Shown here: piece by piece, positions 21,312 to 32,907 of the stretch
Layout of the letters: every line of letters starts with the position of its first letter
Numbering within the stretch: position 1 is the stretch's first letter
NCBI GenBank assembly: GCA_022414725.1
Contig: CM039462.1
Coordinates: 47,793,601-47,857,600, forward strand
Length of the DNA stretch: 64,000 nucleotides
Direction: 5' to 3'
DNA from: Microglena sp. YARC
Taxonomy: Eukaryota; Chlorophyta; Chlorophyceae; Chlamydomonadales; Chlamydomonadaceae
The notes under the pieces: generated by a model
The model's input: the letters and a program-made list of their open reading frames with translations, nothing else
Databases searched by the model: none
Told to the model about the DNA's origin: nothing
Made by a program: the position numbers and the translations under genes

Positions 21312-21482
21312 CTTGGAGCGAATCTCAGCCGCCATTAACGACACGTTGTGTGCCCCATACTCTATGTGGCTCCAGTACTCGTCATCCATGAAGACGTCCG
21401 TAATCTCGTGAGGGCCGTAAAGGCGCATCCAGAAGCCAAGCAGCCAGTCCTCCCAGTGGCCCCCAATGTACTTGCTCTCCAC
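21312..21482 (-). CDS. GT31 glycosyltransferase, exon 5
   Basis: A 171-bp exon, phase 0 at both ends, with acceptor aatattatcag|GTGGAG and donor TCCAAG|gtgaac. It encodes residues 348-404, including GGHWEDWLLGFWMRLYG. The position of the ED pair about 68 residues after the DDD motif, and the W-E-D-x-L-x-G pattern, correspond to the E-D-V-x-x-G segment of GT31 enzymes, where the acidic residue is the proposed catalytic base. VFMDDEYWSHIEYG follows. The end of this exon is the source of the decoy array that fills the next intron. Confidence 0.82.
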
Positions 21483-21499
21483 CTGATAATATTGGGATA

Positions 21500-21855
21500 C
21501 GGGTGTATGGGCGTGTGTATGGGTGTGTTTATGGGAGTGTGTGCATGGGTGTATGTGTGTGTGTATGGGTGTATGGGTGTGTGTTTGGGTGTGTGTATGG
21601 GTGTGTGTGTGTGTGTGTGTGTGTTTGTGTGTTTGTGTGTATGGGCGCATGGGTGTGTGTATGGGTGCATGGGTGTGTGCCCGGGTGTGTGTGTAAGGGT
21701 GTGTATATGGGTGTGTGTATGGGTGTATGGGTGTGTATATGGGTGTGTGTATGGGTGTGTGCATGGATGTATGGGTGTGTGGGTGTGTGTATGGGTGTGT
21801 GTATGGGTGTATGGGCATATAGGTGTGGGTGTGGGAGTATGGGTGTATGGGTGTG
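21500..21855. repeat. GTGTATGG satellite
   Basis: Degenerate GTGTGTATGGGTGTATGG repeats next to the exon 5 acceptor. They give valine/cysteine/glycine frames that are not genes. Confidence 0.9.
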
Positions 21856-21893
21856 AAAAAAATGGAGAAATCAAATCAAATCGAGTACAATAA

Positions 21894-22616
21894 TGTTTGT
21901 CCTGGGTGGCCGGGTATTACCGGTAATATCCGGAATTCGATTCCAGTAATCTTCTGAAATCTTTCTCGTCTCGACTACTTTGTCCTCCTCCTCTGAAGCA
22001 GCGCTACATAGCTCATTCTTCTATATATCGCTGGCATCAAGTTCCTCTACCTGGGAGCTTGCCGGGAGAAGACTTTTTAGCCCAGCCTCGACCTCGCCCT
22101 CGACATTGAGCGTTACAATGAAGCCGCGGCCTTTACCATGCTTCGTCGGTCGATGCTATGGGTGCGGCTGATGAGCCATCCTGCACATCTTTGTTAACAG
22201 CACAGCCCCCCCCCCAACCCACCACACACACACACCAACACACACACACACATGCACATGCACAAACATGCATATACATGCATATACATGCACAAACATG
22301 CACACACACACATACATACACGCATGCACTCTATATTACTTTATTATTATTATTATTACTTTATTAACAGCGCCGGGTAGAAACTCACAACGATTGCCAG
22401 TTTTTCAGTCGCTTGTAGCTAATTGGCAAGAAAAGCGCAAACTTTGGAAGGCGATTTGGCGAAAAACTGCACCTGCGACCACACCCGCCCGATTACGATG
22501 GTGAAGATGGCATCAACAGCAGTACACTGCGTGCGAGGCAGTGTTTATGAGTCGACCCGCCCAAAGTGTCAATCAACATGCAGGGTATGACCCGTAATAC
22601 CCACCCAGGACGAACA
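21894..22616. mobile_element. Putative non-autonomous DNA element, 723 bp
   Basis: The ends are inverted: TGTTTGTCCTGGGTGG at the left and CCACCCAGGACGAACA at the right, followed inward by GGGTATTAC and GTAATACCC. The flanks share ATAA, a possible 4-bp target duplication. The interior contains a CA-rich microsatellite and no transposase frame. Superfamily unknown. Confidence 0.65.
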
Positions 22617-22799
22617 ATAAAATATAATCAAGGAAAGTAAAATAAAATCGAGACAAGCAAAATAAAATCGAGAAAAGTAAAATAAAATCGAGAAAGTAAA
22701 ATGAAATCGGATGAATTGTGCATGATGTTCATAACTCATAAGTCCGTTAAGCAATGGGCTCATTTGGATTCCAGCATTGCACCAGGAAAATTGTGATCA

Positions 22800-22909
22800 T
22801 CATTCACCATCATCATCATCATCATCATCATTATAATCACCATCATCATTTATTATCATTATCATCATTCATCACCATCATTCACTTCCATCATCATCAT
22901 TGATCATTG

Positions 22910-22963
<54 letters not shown>

Positions 22964-22988
22964 GTCACCATCATCATCATCATCGTCG

Positions 22989-23025
<37 letters not shown>

Positions 23026-23036
23026 TCACCACCACC

Positions 23037-23086
<50 letters not shown>

Positions 23087-23266
23087 CATCACCATCATTC
23101 ACCATCATCATCATCTTTCATCATCATCATCACCACCATCACCATCATTATTCATCATCATCATCATCACCATCATCATTTATTACCATTATCATCATTC
23201 ATCACCATCATTCACTTCCATCATCATCATTGATCATCATCACCATCATCATCATCATCATCACCG

Positions 23267-23305
<39 letters not shown>

Positions 23306-23392
23306 CCTTTATCATCATCATCATCATAATCACCGTCATCATCATCATCATCATCACCTTTATCATCATCATCATCATCATCATAATCACCG

Positions 23393-23423
<31 letters not shown>

Positions 23424-23583
23424 TCATCATCATTCACCACCATCATCATCATCTTTCATCATCATCACCACCATCACCAACATTATTCATCACCATCATC
23501 ATTTATTATCATTATCATCATTCATCACCATCATTCACTGCCATCATCATCATTGATCATCATCATCGTCATCATAATCACCG

Positions 23584-23637
<54 letters not shown>

Positions 23638-23691
23638 GCACCTTCATCATCACCATCATCATCATCATCATCATCATCATCATTAACACCG

Positions 23692-23770
<79 letters not shown>

Positions 23771-23824
23771 TCACCATCATCATCATCACCATCATCAGCA
23801 TCATCAGCATCATCATCATTCACC

Positions 23825-23856
<32 letters not shown>

Positions 23857-23918
23857 CATCATCATCATTCACCATCATCATCATGATCATCATCATCATC
23901 ATCATCATCATCATTCAC
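22800..23918. repeat. (CAT)n/(ATG)n triplet array, 1.1 kb
   Basis: Runs directly up to the donor of exon 4. It is mostly CAT triplets with CAC, CAG and TTCAC interruptions. The plus-strand heptamer CATTCAC (GTGAATG on the minus strand, the same as the exon 4 donor) recurs at several places inside. Poly-His, poly-Ile, poly-Met and poly-Asp frames are artefacts. Confidence 0.95.
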
Positions 23919-24044
23919 CTTGGGGACGACCTCTAGGAAGAGATCAACAGAGAAGCCGTTGAGTGACCCATAGCAGTAGTGGTAGTACTGGGTGTAGGGT
24001 CCCCACATGCTATACTTACTCGGCGCAAGCTCCGCGCCCTTCGT
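23919..24044 (-). CDS. GT31 glycosyltransferase, exon 4
   Basis: A 126-bp exon (42 codons) with acceptor gcctgacacag|ACGAAG and donor CCCAAG|gtgaat, phase 0 at both ends. It encodes residues 306-347: TKGAELAPSKYSMWGPY, then QYYHYCYGSLNGFSVDLFLE. The tyrosine/glycine-rich YCYGSLNGFS segment fits the place where GT31 enzymes have Y-P-x-Y-C-x-G-x-x-Y-x-L-S, just before the ED motif. The first 46 bases plus the acceptor recur four times upstream in the intron. Confidence 0.8.
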
Positions 24045-24059
24045 CTGTGTCAGGCATAC

Positions 24060-25320
24060 ATGAACGTGTGTATGTGTATGTGTGGGTACGGGTGTGTATG
24101 GTTGTGTATGGGTGGGTATGTGTGGGTACGGGTGTGGGTTTGTATGGGTGTGTATGTGTGGTTATGTGCAGGTACGGGTGTGTATGTGTGTGTATGTGTG
24201 TGTACAGGTGTGTATGGTTGGGTATGTGTGTGTACGGGTGTGTATGTGTGTGTATGTGTGTGTATGGGTTTGTATGGGTGTGTATGTGTGGTTATGTGCA
24301 GGTACGGGTGTGTATGTGTGTGTATGTGTGTGTACAGGTGTGTATGGTTGTGTATGGTTGGGTATGTGTGTGTACGGGTGCGTATGTGTGTGTATGTGTG
24401 TATGGGTTTGTATGGGTGTGTATGGGTGGAAGGTCCCCACATGCTATACTTACTCGGCGCAAGCTCCGCGCCCTTCGTCTGTGTCAGGCATACAGGTATG
24501 TGTGTGTATGTGTGTGCATGGGTTTGTATGGGTTTGTATGTGTGTGTATGGTTGTGTATGGGTGGGTGTAGGTTGACATGTACGGGTGCAAGGTCCCCAC
24601 ATGCTATACTTACTCAGCGCAAGCTCCGCGCCCTTCGTCTGTGTCAGGCATACATGAATGTATGTGTATGGTTGTGTATGTGCTTGTATGTGTGTGTATG
24701 GTTGTGTATGGGTGGGTGTAGGTTTACATGTATGGATGACAGTTCCCCACATGCTACACTTACTCAGCACCAGCTCCGCGCCGTTTGTCTGCGCCAGGCA
24801 TACATGTGTGTGTATGTCTGGGTGCGGGTGTGTATGGTTGGGTATGGTTGGGTATGTGTGGGTACGGGTGTGTATGTGTGTGTATGTGTGTATGGGTTTG
24901 TATGGGTGTGTATGTGTAGTTATGTGTGGGTACGGGTGTGTATGTGTGTGTATGTGTGTGTATGTGTGTGTATGGGTTTGTATGGGTGTGTATGGTTGGG
25001 TATGTGTGGGTGCGGGTGTGTATGTGTGTGTATGTGTTTGTATGGGTTAGTATGGGTGTGCATGTGTGGTTGTGTGTGGGTACGGGTGTGTATGTGTGTG
25101 TATGTGTGTATGGGTTTGTATGGGTGTGTATGGTTGGGTATGGTTGAGTATGTGTGGTTACGGGTGTGTATTTGTTTGTATGTGTGTGTATGGGTTTGTA
25201 TGGGTGTGTATGTGTGGTTATGTGTGGGTGCGGGTGTGTATGTGTGGTTATGTGTGGGTTCGGGTGTGTATGTGTGTGTATGGGTTTGTATGGGTGTGTA
25301 TGTGTGGTTATGTGTGTGAC
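24060..25320 (-). repeat. GTGTATGG satellite with exon 4 3' junction decoys
   Basis: Decoys of the exon 4 start and acceptor lie at about 24432-24493, 24590-24655 and 24746-24803. Each carries CCCCACATGCTA, then CTTACTC, then CGCCCTTCGTCTGTG or close variants. They are spaced by GTGTGTATG satellite. A fifth copy lies 5 kb away at 29774-29832, beside the same satellite. Confidence 0.85.
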
Positions 25321-25329
25321 ACACACACT

Positions 25330-26110
25330 CTTATTCTATGTGGTTGCCCCTTCCTACAGGATGGTGCATCTTCAAGGACCCCCCCCCCCCCCCCCCCCCC
25401 CCCCCCCACACACACACACAACACGGGGGGTACTCGCGTGTGGTAGTACGATTTGCCGGCGCGGTTTTGCTATGGGCCGCGGGATTTTTGCAATCGGTCA
25501 GGGGCCCGCCTATTTTGTGTGCATCGATGACGTCCTTAAACGATTCCACAGCATTGTTATTTGTTCGATAGGATATCAGGTATGCAGGAGGATGATGCGA
25601 AAGAAAAATCATGGCCTTGGGCACTTTACGTCTGCTCTACATTACCCTACAAAGCTGAAACTAGGCCAAACACCCCAGCTGTGCTTCAAGCGCGCTGCGC
25701 TAACACTCTACGATCCTCAGATAGTTAACGGGGCATGCGATTTATCTACGATTCAAGGACGTTGCTCGTTCTTCGCTGGAGTAGGCGCTGATTCACATCC
25801 TGAGGAAGTGGGGATTGGCCTGGGCACGACTTTCGGCTGGCAACGCGCGTGCAACATTCGCAATTGCCAGGCGACGGCGATAGACCTACAATTGCAAGGG
25901 ACGCATATTTTATGCGGCTCGTTCTTCAGTGGAGTAGGCACTGCAATCGGGTCGACGTTGAAGGAGGGAGTTAGCTAGGGCTCGACAGGAGACAAAGCTC
26001 CCCAAATTCGTTCGCTATGAGTTGCTGCGCATATTCCGGAGTGTTAAGAGCGGTCTGACTCGCCAGAATATCGAACTGATAACCAATATTGCCCGGCAGG
26101 TGAGGGTAGG
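25330..26110. other. Unique sequence within intron 3, no gene recognised
   Basis: Includes a C run at 25379-25407 and a short internal duplication (GCTCGTTCTTC-GTGGAGTAGGC at about 25766 and 25918). Frames on both strands are open for a few hundred bases, but I recognise no motif. Confidence 0.4.
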
Positions 26111-26229
26111 ATGTTGCTGAAAGACCGACTGGTGGGAGCGGATGTAGATGTTGGGATGGAGAGAGGACTGGGAGGCAGACATGGGTTGGAGGGAGGGAGG
26201 GGGGGAGCAATGGCCCATGGTATGGAGGG

Positions 26230-28460
26230 GTGGGGGGCATGGGGTGAAGGGAGGTGGGTGGGGTGTCCATGGGGTGGAGGGATGTGTTGGGGGTGGAGAA
26301 GGGGTGGAGGGAGGTGTGTGGGGCAGCCATGGGGTGGAGGGATGTGTGTGGGGTGTCCATGGGATGGAGGGAGGTGTGTGGGGTGTCCATGGGGTGGAGG
26401 TAGGTGCGTGGGGTGGCCATGGGTTGAAGGGAGGTGTGTGGGGTGTCCATGGGGTGGAGGGATGTGTGTTGGGCAGCCATGGGGTGGAGGGAGCTGTGTG
26501 GGGCAGCCATGGGGTGGAGGGAGCTGTGTGGGGTGGCCATGGGGCGGAGGGAGGTGTGTGGGGTGGCCATGGGGTGGAGGGAGGTGTGTGGGGCAGCCAT
26601 GGAATGGATGGAGGTGTTTGGGGCAGCCATGGGGTGGAGGGATGTGTGTGGGGCAGCCATGGGGTGGAGGGATGTGTGTGGGGCAGCCATGGGTTGGAGG
26701 AATGTGTGTGGGGTGTCCATGAGGTGGAGGGAGGTGTGTGGGGTGTATATGGGGTGGAGGGAGGCGTGTGGGGCAGCCATGGGGTGGAGGGAGGTGTGTG
26801 GGGCAGCCATGGGGTGGAGGGAGGTGTGTGGGGCAGCCATGGGGTGGAGGGAGGTGCGTGGGGCAGCCATGGGAGGAAGGGATGTGTGTGGGGTGTCCAT
26901 GGGGTGGAAGGAGGTGTGTGGGGTGTCTATGGGGTGGAGGGAGGCGTGTGGGGCAGCCATGGGGTGGAGGGAGGTGTGTGGGGCAGCCATGGGGTGGAGG
27001 GATGTGTGTGGGGCAGCCATGGGGTGGAGGGAGGTGCGTGGGGCAGCCATGGGAGGAAGGGAGGTGTGTGCGGCAGCTATTGGGTGGAGGGAGGTGTGTG
27101 TGTTGGGGGCAGGCATGGGGTGGAGGAACATGTTCGCGGTAGCCATGGGGTGGAGGGAGGTGTCATATGCAGCCTTGGGGTGGAGGGAGGACTGGGGGCC
27201 AGCCATGAATTGAGGTGTTGGGGTCAGCCATGGGGGGAGGGAGGTGTGTGGGGCAGCCATGGGGAGGAGGGAAGTGTTGGGGGCAGCCATGGGGTGGAGG
27301 AAGATGTTAGGAGCAGCCATGAGGTGGAGGGAGGTGTTAGGGGCAGCCATGGGGTGGAGGGAAGACTTGGGGGCAGCCATGGGGTGGAGGGAGGTGTTCG
27401 GGGCAGCCATGGGGTGGAGGAATGTGTGTGGGGTGTCCATGGGGTGGAGGGAGGTGTGTGGGGTGTCTATGGGGTGGAGGGAGGCGTGTGGGGCAGCCAT
27501 GGGGTGGAGGGAGGTGTGTGGGGCAGCCATGGGGTAGAGGGAGGTGTGTGGGGCAGCCATGGGGTGGAGGGAGGTGCGTGGGGCAGCCATGGGGTGGAGG
27601 GATGTGTGTGGGGTGTCCATGGGGTGGAAGGAGGTGTGTGGGGTGTCTATGGGGTGGAGGGAGGCGTGTGGGGCAGCCATGGGGTGGAGGGAGGTGTGTG
27701 GGGCAGCCATGGGGTGGGGGGAGGTGTTGTGGGGCAGCCATGGGGTGGAGGGAGGTGCGTGGGGCAGCCATGGGAGGAAGGGAGGTGTGTGCGGCAGCTA
27801 TTGGGGTGGAGGGAGGTGTGTGTGTTGGGGGCAGGCATGGGGTGGGGGGAGGTGTGTGGGGCAGCCATGGGGTGGAGGGAGGTGCGTGGGGCAGCCATGG
27901 GAGGAAGGGAGGTGTGTGCGGCAGCTATTGGGTGGAGGGAGGTGTGTGTGTTGGGGGCAGGCATGGGGTGGAGGAACATGTTCGCGGTAGCCATGGGGTG
28001 GAGGGAGGTGTCATATGCAGCCTTGGGGTGGAGGGAGGACTGGGGGCCAGCCATGAATTGAGGTGTTGGGGTCAGCCATGGGGGGAGGGAGGTGTGTGGG
28101 GCAGCAATGGGGAGGAGGGAAGTGTTGGGGCAGCCATGGGGTGGAGGGAGATGTTAGGAAGCAGCCATGGGTGGAGGGAGGTGTTAGGGGCAGCATGGGG
28201 TGGAGGGAGGACTGGGGGGCAGCCATGGGGTGGAGGGAGGTGTTCGGGGCAGCCATGGGGTGGAGGGAGGTGTTAGAGGCAGCCATGGGGTGGAGGGAGG
28301 ACTGGGGGGCAGCCATGAATGGAAGTGTTGGGGTCAGCCATGGGGGGGGGGGGGGGAGGTGTGTGGGGTGTCCATGGGGTGGAGGGATGTGCGTGGGGCA
28401 GCCATGGGGTGGAGGGAGGTGTCGTGGCAGCCATGGGGTGGAAGGAGGACTGGGGGCCCT
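26230..28460. repeat. 30-bp minisatellite, about 74 copies
   Basis: The unit is GGTGTGTGGGGCAGCCATGG plus GGTGGAGGGA. Length divisible by three and lack of stop triplets leave frames of more than 570 codons open on both strands, none of which I regard as a gene. Higher-order structure is present: a block of variant units beginning near 27078 recurs near 27926, with the first units of the block also near 27799. Confidence 0.95.
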
Positions 28461-29190
28461 GGTTGCTTGCTAGCGTTACCATTATATAGATAGATAGATA
28501 GATACATACATATATATAGATAAATAATTCAATCTTATATTTAATGAAGTTAACATGACTCCATTTATTTGTGTTTTGTATGTAGTTATAGCAGCATGCA
28601 GCATGACGCAGTTTGACATCAATAACAATGCAAGTGAAAACATGTCTTTTGATGGTGATTCTTGATGGTGGTTTTTGATACTGGTTTTCAGAGATAGTCT
28701 TTTTAATTCCTTTAACATATATATTTAGTCTCAATAAGCATTGTGTACACCTATATGGTTATATTAAAGTGTAGTGTTATGGAAATTTGCCCATGAATTA
28801 TTGCCAATAATCCATAGTTAGGGTGGGGTTAAGGGAGGGGGAGGACCAGGCAAATTTACATGTGTGCAGGACTTAAGTAATTTTGTAAAGTGATTTCTGA
28901 TTCGTTTTTTTATAGCAAATTTTGAAGATAGTGATTAAATAGTCTCAATGCGCATAATGTAAACCTTTATTGAAGCGTAGTGTTGGGCAAATTTGCCCAC
29001 GCATATTTGCCGATGGCCCAAAGTAAGGATGAGATTTAGGGGGGTGCAGGCCAGGCAATTTTGCAGATGCAAATTTGCAATTGCACTTGCATGTGTTTTG
29101 CAGATGCAAATTTGCAATTGCATTTGCATGTGTACAGGCCTTCAGCCTGTACACACGCAACTTTTGCCGGCCGTTGGCCTGTAAACACAC
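28460..29190. other. AT-rich intron sequence, no gene
   Basis: A (GATA)n run lies near 28486-28505. A duplicated stretch (TTTGCCCA, GTAAACCT/GTACACCT, AAATTTGCATGTGT types) lies at about 28735-28870 and 28940-29140. No coding signal. Confidence 0.45.
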
Positions 29191-29199
29191 ACGGAATAT

Positions 29200-29835
29200 T
29201 CGCCGTATGTGTGGGTATGGTTGAGTATGTGTGGGTACGGGTGTGTATGTGTGTGTATGTGTGTATGGGTTTGTATGGGTGTGTATGTGTGGTTATGTGT
29301 GGGTACGGGTGTGTATGGGTGTGTATGTGTGTATGGGTTTGTATGGGTGTGTATGGTTGGGTATGGTTGAGTATGTGTGGGTACGTGTGTGTATGTGTGT
29401 GTATGTGTGTGTATGGGTTTGTATGGGTGTGTATGTGTGGTTATGTGTGGGTACGGGTGTGTATGGGTGTGTACGTGTGTATGGTTTGTATGGGTTGTTG
29501 GTTGGGTATGGTTGAGTATGTGTGGGTACGGGTGTGTATGTGTGTGTATGTGTGTGTATGGGTTTGTATGGGTGTGTATGTGTGGTTATGTGTGGGTACG
29601 GGTGTGTATGGGTGTGTACGTGTGTATGGGTTTGTATGGGTGTGTATGGTTGTGTATGGTTATGTGTGGGTAGGGTGTGTAATGTTGGGTAGTGTGTGTA
29701 TGGGTTTGTATGGGTGTGTATGTGTGGTTATGTGTGGATATGGGTGGGTGTAGGTTGACATGTATGGGTGCAAGGTCCCCACATACTATACTTACTCAGC
29801 ACCAGCTCAGCGCCGTTTGTCTGCGTCAGGCATGT
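29200..29835 (-). repeat. Detached part of the exon 4 junction array
   Basis: The same GTGTGTATGG satellite as at 24060-25320, ending with a fifth exon 4 decoy at 29774-29832. The 3.9 kb between the two blocks therefore looks like later insertions into one original array. Confidence 0.75.
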
Positions 29836-29859
29836 ACGTGTCCATGTGTGTGTATGTGT

Positions 29860-29966
29860 TTCAGTCTTTCTGTGTTTCTTTCAGTCTATATGCCCGTGTG
29901 TCAGTCTTTCTGTGTGTCTGTCTGTGTGTCTGTCTTTCAGTCTTTCTGCCTGTCTGTCTGCCTGCC

Positions 29967-30018
<52 letters not shown>

Positions 30019-30240
30019 AGTCTTTCTGTCTGCTTGTCTGTCTGTCTTTCTATGTATCAGTATTTCTGTGTGTCTATCTGTCTGTCTGTCTGTCAGTCAG
30101 TCAGTCAGTCAGTCAGTCAGTCAGTCAGTCAGTCAGTCAGTCAGTCAGTCAGTCAGTCAATAACTCTATGTGTCTGTCTGTCTGCCTGCCTGTCAGTGTG
30201 TCTATGTGTCTCTTTATTTTTTTGTTTGTCTGTGCGTCTG
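29860..30240. repeat. (TCTG)n and (TCAG)n tetranucleotide tracts
   Basis: Runs of TCTG at about 29950-30017 and TCAG at about 30088-30157 within a degenerate pyrimidine-rich region. Confidence 0.95.
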
Positions 30241-30269
30241 TGTGTATGGATGTTACTGTGCAGTGGCTA

Positions 30270-30559
30270 GGGACTTGCCTAACCTCACATTTCTTCAGGT
30301 TTGGGAAGTGGGCGTAAAAGTCATCATAAATTCAGTTCAGTTATCAGTTAGATGATGTTCTTGTAGCCTCCTCACAAACAGCATTGAGCATCTTTTTTCG
30401 ACCTTGGATTTTTCAAGTTCATGTAGATATTCCTCTACTATAGCTAGGGAGTTTTAGGATGACCTTGGTTATAGTAAATGTACCAACGAATTATGTATTT
30501 GTATGTATATACACATATTCTGTACCTGTATATATATACAATATATAATAATAATAATA

Positions 30560-30591
<32 letters not shown>

Positions 30592-32290
30592 CGTAATACT
30601 AATACTCTAATATTAATAAAAAGTATATATTTATTTGCATTACCTGCGTCAAGTACGTCTACAGGTTTTGGAAGTGGGCGTATCAATCGTCATCAAGTTT
30701 GATGATGTGCTTGTATCCGCCTTTGCACACAGCATTAAGGATATTATTTCGACCTTAAAGTTAAAATTCATATAATATTCAACTACTATACCCGAACTAT
30801 ACCTTGGGATATTTTGGATGACCTGACCATGTGCACTGTATACCAGTATGTTTCAAATAATTATGTATTTTTATATAATACTAAAATGAATACTAATACT
30901 TAAAATACTAATACTAATACTAATACTAATACTCATAATATTTAGGGAGAGGCAAAGACCGATAGATCTATATAGATCTATCGGTCTATATAGATCTATA
31001 TTTGTGAAGCCGATAGATCTATCGCTATCCTTGTCCGAGCCCCCCCCCCCCCCCGGTCACGATATATCTATATAGATCTATATGGGCAGTTTGAGCTGTC
31101 AACTGTTCCTCGACCTTGCTTTTCGCTTTCTTCGCACTGTTCCAAATACAAACGGCACTTATTCTTCTGAATGAAGCTGGCTTACTAAGTTATAAGAGCG
31201 ATCGGAAGTCGCCTGCTTCCGTCTTGGCCATTCCTGAGAAAGCCCCACCAGCTTCTAACTGGAGAGCAAACTTCGATGCGCGGATTGAAGAAGGTGGACC
31301 TTTCCTGTTGTTTTGACGCGCTTATGACATTGGCGTCAGTCCCAAAAACATTAGCAACTTGACGAACGCGCACATGAAGGCATGCAAGGGGGGATCAACA
31401 ACCGAGCCGGCTGCATTGTGGAACAGGACCTGGACAGCTCTTCTAAGAACACTCGCCAACTACAAGCTCGGCAGCCTGGGCCCAAGCTTGAGGTCGCATT
31501 TGGTGGGCTGAACAAGGTGTCCATTTAATCCTACTAGTCTACTACCCAAGCAAAGCAATCGTGGCATGATGATGAATTGATGATGATGACGAATTTATGA
31601 TGATGATGAACTGTTCGGCAACAAGTAGCAGCTTCTAGGCAGCTCCCTGTGCACTAGCTGGCATTAGTTTTGGCTGAATAGCCAGCCAGGGGAGCTGCCT
31701 AGAAGCTGCACAAATTAGACAGTTTAAAGACTTTTCTAGGACCTGATGTATGCTGAACTGCTGATGGTGATGAACTGATGATGGGGATAGGGGGGACTGG
31801 GCCTGGGTTGTTTTGGAGGCTATGTGTGACCTTTTGTATGTGACGCGCTGGCAGGGAGCTTCACAAGTGATTACTGAAATCAAAATAAATCCTGCATTTG
31901 TTTTTAAGGCACAAGGCACCTTAATATGACGCAGACTACATGGAAAATAAATCCCAGATTTTCCAGAGGCCTCCTTGAGGTACCGATATACCAGAAATTG
32001 ATATACTTTGATATATATAGATCTATATAGATCTATATGTTGGGACAATATAGATCTATTTGCCGCCCCCTAATAATATTACTAATAATAATGTGCATTA
32101 CCTGTGTCAAGTACGTCTACAGATGTGCTTGTATCCGCCTTCGCACATACATTGAGCATATTTTTTCGACCTTTTAAGTTTAAATTCATATAAATATTAA
32201 ACTACTATACCCGGACTATACCTTGGGATGTTTTGGATGGCCTGACCTTGTACACCGTACATGTACCAAATAATTATGTATTTGTATATT
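30270..32290 (-). repeat. Exon 3 5' splice junction decoys, three copies
   Basis: Copies of the exon 3 end near 30290-30420, 30638-30880 and 32095-32290 share TTTGGGAAGTGGGC and/or GCATTACCTG-GTCAAGTACG, then GATGTGCTTGTA and a common downstream ACTACTATACC-GGACTATACC. The copy at 30638 keeps the donor (cag|gtaatgc) but its coding part has stops. Between the second and third copies is mostly AT-rich sequence, with (TAA)n near 30545-30590 and an ATAGATCT palindrome cluster at 30960-31085. Confidence 0.75.
31619..31713. mobile_element. M2 element, short foldback form
   Basis: AGCAGCTTCTAGGCAGCTCC at one end and GGGAGCTGCCTAGAAGCTGC at the other form inverted ends within about 95 bp. Confidence 0.6.
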
Positions 32291-32437
32291 ACTAATAATG
32301 ATACTAATACTTGTAATAATAATATAATAATAATAAAAAATTAATAATAATAATACTAATACTAATACTAATACCCGTTAAAGGTTTATTACTTTATAAT
32401 ATAATAATAATAATAAATTATATTTAATGTGCATTAC

Positions 32438-32640
32438 CTGTGTCAAGTACGTCTTTAGGTTTGGGAAGTGGGCATACGAGTCATCATCAAGTTTGATGAT
32501 GTGCTTGTATCCACCTTTCCACACAGTATTCAGGAGCTCCACGAGCTGGACCACAGTGTGGTACATCTTCCCATCGTTATGGCTCTCTTTACAATTCACT
32601 AGGAGCAGATCTCCATTGGTCTCCTGCTCCTGGCAAGCCT
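32438..32640 (-). CDS. GT31 glycosyltransferase, exon 3 (DxD motif)
   Basis: A 203-bp exon: acceptor cctgacggag|AGGCTT, donor ACACAG|gtaatg. Its first two bases complete the codon begun by exon 2, and it ends in phase 0. It encodes residues 238-305: EACQEQETNGDLLLVNC, then ESHNDGKMYHTVVQLVELL, then YKHIIKLDDDSYAHFPNL. This is the core of the GT31 (Galactosyl_T) domain: the E...D-L-L...E-S/N-x-x-D-G-K segment followed by K-x-DDD (residues 289-291), which binds the metal-sugar-nucleotide complex. Both edges of this exon are duplicated into the flanking introns. Its acceptor has one G fewer than in the decoys. Confidence 0.9.
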
Positions 32641-32699
32641 CTCCGTCAGGTATTGGGGGAGTCTGGGTGGGTGGGTGGGTGGGGGTCTTGGGGCTGGGT

Positions 32700-32863
32700 A
32701 ATGGTGGTGGTGTGATCACTGTGTGGTTCATTTCCCATCGTTATGGCTCTCTTTACAATTCACTAGGAGCAGATCTTTATTGGTCTCTTGCTCCTGACAA
32801 GCCCTCTCTGTCAGGTAGTTGGGGGAGTCTGGGTGGTCGTGGGGGTCTGGGAGGTGGAGGTCT

Positions 32864-32907
<44 letters not shown>

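Noticed and set aside
18139..21411. Ser/Pro-rich plus-strand and Gly/Arg-rich minus-strand frames of up to 478 codons
   Set aside because: Generated by the C-rich 49-50 bp satellite; frame changes freely and composition is that of the repeat.
22900..23936. Poly-His, poly-Ile, poly-Asp and poly-Met frames
   Set aside because: Registers of a CAT/ATG triplet array.
25971..28276. Open frames of 579-637 codons on both strands (SHGVEGGVWG and MAAPHTSLHP repeats)
   Set aside because: They are the direct reading of a 30-bp minisatellite in intron 3 of the GT31 gene; both strands are equally open and no splice sites or non-repeat coding parts exist.
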